DNA of 64,000 nt from Catenibacillus scindens (GTDB lineage Bacteria; Bacillota; Clostridia; Lachnospirales; Lachnospiraceae). Made by a program: the position numbers and the translations under genes. Under the pieces are notes generated by a model, which saw only the letters and a list, made by a program, of their open reading frames with translations, ran no database searches and was not told where the DNA came from. The number at the start of each line of letters is the position of its first letter. The first letter of the stretch is position 1. Positions 62,383-64,000 of the stretch are shown in pieces. The stretch lies in NCBI RefSeq assembly GCF_014202115.1, contig NZ_JACHFW010000005.1, forward strand, positions 176,479 through 240,478, read 5' to 3'.

Positions 62383-63125
62383 GAAATATATCCTCCTTCA
62401 AAAGCATCTTTATTCTTTTTAAAAAAATCGTAATAGACCTTCACATTTTCCAACTCTGTCCACTGCTTCACATCCACTGTCTCCTCATCCATATCGTAGA
62501 TTTTCGCCCCGCGGATAGCAAGGAGGAATGGAGAATGGGTTGCTATGATCATCTGGCAGTGAAAAAAGCGGGCGGAGTCTTCCAAAAACTTTGCCAGTTC
62601 CTGCTGTTTGACCGCAGACAAGCTATTTTCCGGCTCATCCAGCATGTAAAGACAATTTTCCTGAATATTTTCTGAGAAATAGATAAAAGCGCTTTCTCCG
62701 TTGGAGTACTCCCTGATATTGCCCATAAGGTTCTCCCGCACAAAGCGGGACTGAGTATGACTTCTTGCCATATTAACTTTTTTCAGCGCCTCATAGTCTT
62801 TAAGAGAGCGCATTTGAAAATGGGCGTATTTGGCATCCAAATAATCTTCAAATAGTTCTTCCCGCCTGCGGTCAATGCCATCATTTAGCGACCTTAAATT
62901 CAGCATAAAGTCAAAGACATCATCGCTGGTGATCATACGGCTCTCTTTTGGGATCGGCTTATCACACCTATAGCTGCACAGCTTTATATAATCTCCAAAA
63001 AAGCTGGAACGGTTATAGGGGGTATCCCGCTTTAATCCCAAAGTCTCCGCCATAATATTAAGGGCGGTACTTTTCCCTGACCCGTTTCCTCCATATAAAA
63101 TAGTCACTGGCTCAAAATCCAGCAT
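62379..63125 (-). CDS. AAA/ABC-type ATPase, RecF/OLD-like
   Basis: 248 residues. Walker A YGGNGSGKST at residues 11-20, ABC-like signature region SNGESAFIYF, Walker B CLYMLDEPENSL, and the switch His in IATHSPFL. These give the AAA_15/21 type found in OLD-like and SMC-like proteins. No ribosome site precedes the ATG at 63125; the frame extends upstream by eight codons to a stop (DWRNHLS...), and relatives usually have a longer N terminus. The gene may be 5'-truncated or frame-shifted. Confidence 0.75.
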   Translation of the reverse strand: MLDFEPVTILYGGNGSGKSTALNIMAETLGLKRDTPYNRSSFFGDYIKLCSYRCDKPIPKESRMITSDDVFDFMLNLRSLNDGIDRRREELFEDYLDAKYAHFQMRSLKDYEALKKVNMARSHTQSRFVRENLMGNIREYSNGESAFIYFSENIQENCLYMLDEPENSLSAVKQQELAKFLEDSARFFHCQMIIATHSPFLLAIRGAKIYDMDEETVDVKQWTELENVKVYYDFFKKNKDAFEGGYIS

Positions 63126-63290
63126 AGATAAATGATTTCGCCAATCTCAAAATTAATGACGCGACAACTAACATAGTATAATACGATAGTAACACAGCGA
63201 GATCTTTCTGACAAGATTTTTGCCTTTGCCTTGTTTTTTTCCTAAATTTCATATAGACTTTTATCATGGGGACATAAAGGAGGAGTTTAC

Positions 63291-63464
63291 ATGAACATAA
63301 GCTATGATATCTTATCGGTAAATACAACGGTTTCACGGGAATATTCCAGCCGAAGCATTGCCTTCTGGATTATTTTATCCGGTACAGGACATCTGGTATC
63401 CGACAGCGGTAAAAGCTTTGAGATAAAGCCGCTGGATTTTTCTTTTAGCTTCCATCAGTTTTGA
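63291..63464 (+). CDS. 57-residue cupin-like fragment
   Basis: Starts at ATG 63291 with AAGGAGG and encodes MNISYDILSVNTTVSREYSS followed by IAFWIILSGTGHLVSDSGKS and a short end. The pattern resembles the first half of an AraC-type cupin sensor domain, cut off after the second strand. It is probably a remnant, but has an intact start and ribosome site. Confidence 0.5.
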   Translation: MNISYDILSVNTTVSREYSSRSIAFWIILSGTGHLVSDSGKSFEIKPLDFSFSFHQF

Positions 63465-63576
63465 TGACGATGATATTTCTTTGATGCGTCTTAACAATTC
63501 AGCCATCAGGTATGACGCGAACTGAACCATTACGACGTTTATTATAGGGAGTTTTTATGCAGTAAACCATAATTTT

Positions 63577-63619
63577 ACAGGCATCCTTCGGGGAGGAAAA
63601 AAGCCTGTTTTTTTATTTT
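63577..63619 (+). terminator. Rho-independent terminator
   Basis: ACAGGC and GCCTGT pair around a 20-base loop with its own small stem, followed by T-rich sequence (TTTTTTTATTTTTT). Ends rightward transcription before the rRNA operon. Upstream, 63492-63504 has a TAACAATTCAGCC end of the repeat family. Confidence 0.65.
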
Positions 63620-63744
63620 TTAGGGTTTTTATGAACGTTTTTGTCAGAAGTTTTCATCGTTTTTTCTGGCATTCCCTCTACAGCATAGAGGCCGGAACTG
63701 ATCCAATAGCAGCCCAGTTGGTTATCGCTCAAAGCGCCTTACGA

Positions 63745-63778
63745 CAAAAAGCGATATAACACTATCTGTTATATCGCT
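63745..63778 (-). terminator. Terminator of the rRNA operon
   Basis: Minus strand AGCGATATAACA, 5-base loop, TGTTATATCGCT, TTTTTG. It lies about 130 bases beyond the 23S 3' end. Confidence 0.85.
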
Positions 63779-63910
63779 CAACATGTTCCATATTATTACA
63801 AACAATTTTATATGTACCTTCAAAACTGCACATTCAGATACTTTCCATCAATCCCACAAACTTTTGAAATTACCTCAGCAGAAGTTCTTCTCGCCTTCGC
63901 TAAGGTCTCA

Positions 63911-64000
63911 GGTCAAGCCCTCGACCGATTAGTAACAGTCAGCTCCACATATTACTATGCTTCCACCTCTGCCCTATCTACCTCGTCGTCTTCAAGGGGT
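63911..64000 (-). rRNA. 23S ribosomal RNA, 3' end (partial)
   Basis: The minus strand reads CCCCTTGAAGACGACGAGGT ... GTGGAGCTGACTGTTACTAA and ends near TCGAGGGCTTGACC, the conserved 3' end of Firmicutes 23S rRNA. About 90 bases are inside the window; the gene continues to the right. The spacer to the terminator holds no 5S sequence. Confidence 0.93.

Noticed and set aside
63112..63336. 74-codon minus-strand frame before the AAA ATPase
   Set aside because: No ribosome site, no family resemblance, and overlapped by the ATPase start region and a small plus-strand gene.
63779..63910. Search for a 5S rRNA or tRNA in the rRNA spacer
   Set aside because: Too short for 5S plus spacer and lacks the conserved 5S core; no cloverleaf could be drawn.
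1..64000. CRISPR array, prophage or conjugation genes
   Set aside because: No regularly spaced direct repeats, no phage structural genes and no mating-pair genes were seen; only an integrase remnant.

Overview
The window reads as a chromosomal segment of an anaerobic gut-type Firmicute, most likely a Lachnospiraceae member. The reasons are strong AGGAGG-type ribosome binding sites, a valine T-box leader, clostridial-type ferredoxin-linked aldo/keto reductases, a neighbouring pair that matches from memory the families called DUF5716/DUF5717, DUF6320-like and YesL/YitT membrane proteins, and the Firmicutes-type 3' end of a 23S rRNA gene at the right edge. Genus cannot be fixed without a database search. 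No prophage, CRISPR array or tRNA gene was seen.

Layout. 1-4.8 kb: a sugar-type ABC uptake operon (permease, binding protein, metallophosphoesterase) read leftward and divergent from an RpiR-family regulator; two near-identical palindromes in between are probable operators. 4.8-9.3 kb: a metallo-beta-lactamase-fold hydrolase, a membrane protein, an ABC-F ATPase behind a leader with two terminators and a possible leader peptide, and a damaged DUF3990-like module. 9.4-17.1 kb: regulators (XRE, TetR with two DNA-binding domains, a membrane-anchored MerR), MTA/SAH nucleosidase, GNAT, AIM24-like protein, a flavodoxin/membrane pair, and a deletion-fused remnant of an amidohydrolase and an MFS transporter. 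17.1-21.1 kb: a 175-bp MITE-like element with a perfect 8-bp target duplication, an aconitase-family hydratase and a sugar isomerase-like protein. 21.1-23.8 kb: an AT-rich island with a DUF262/DUF1524 (GmrSD-like) protein and a collapsed integrase gene. 23.8-36.9 kb: mostly housekeeping and accessory genes (ferredoxin aldo/keto reductase, cyclase-Fur-thioesterase operon, ferritin-like protein, acetyltransferase, Ca2+-type P-ATPase, YesL, YitT, T-box-controlled valS). 36.9-41.2 kb: an AraC regulator divergent from an MFS transporter and a GH31 alpha-glycosidase.

41.3-52.3 kb holds the two most interesting systems. The first is a two-gene unit of an actin/Hsp70-fold protein with a helical C terminus (709 aa) and a very large beta-sandwich plus helical-repeat partner (about 1180 aa). 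The second is an operon of a small beta-sandwich subunit followed by two tandem paralogous TIM-barrel subunits, which looks like a C-glycoside deglycosidase (DgpB/DgpC type) with a duplicated alpha subunit. A flavoprotein with a zinc ribbon lies downstream, and a VTC-domain protein that appears to have lost catalytic residues lies upstream.

52.5-64 kb: a MocR regulator, a tiny Ala/Thr-rich lipoprotein, a hydrolase / membrane-tethered acyltransferase / Nudix operon, a CMD-family protein with MerR and LysR regulators, a CsoR-type metal sensor with a His-rich tail, a second ferredoxin aldo/keto reductase behind a MerR-type promoter, an AAA ATPase with a small overlapping partner, and the 3' end of an rRNA operon on the minus strand with no 5S gene before its terminator.

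Intergenic DNA is rich in palindromic repeats. Two full-length copies of one MITE-like family (17380-17554 and 48173-48345) and several shortened relatives are present. All family assignments are from sequence motifs recalled by eye, not from searches.
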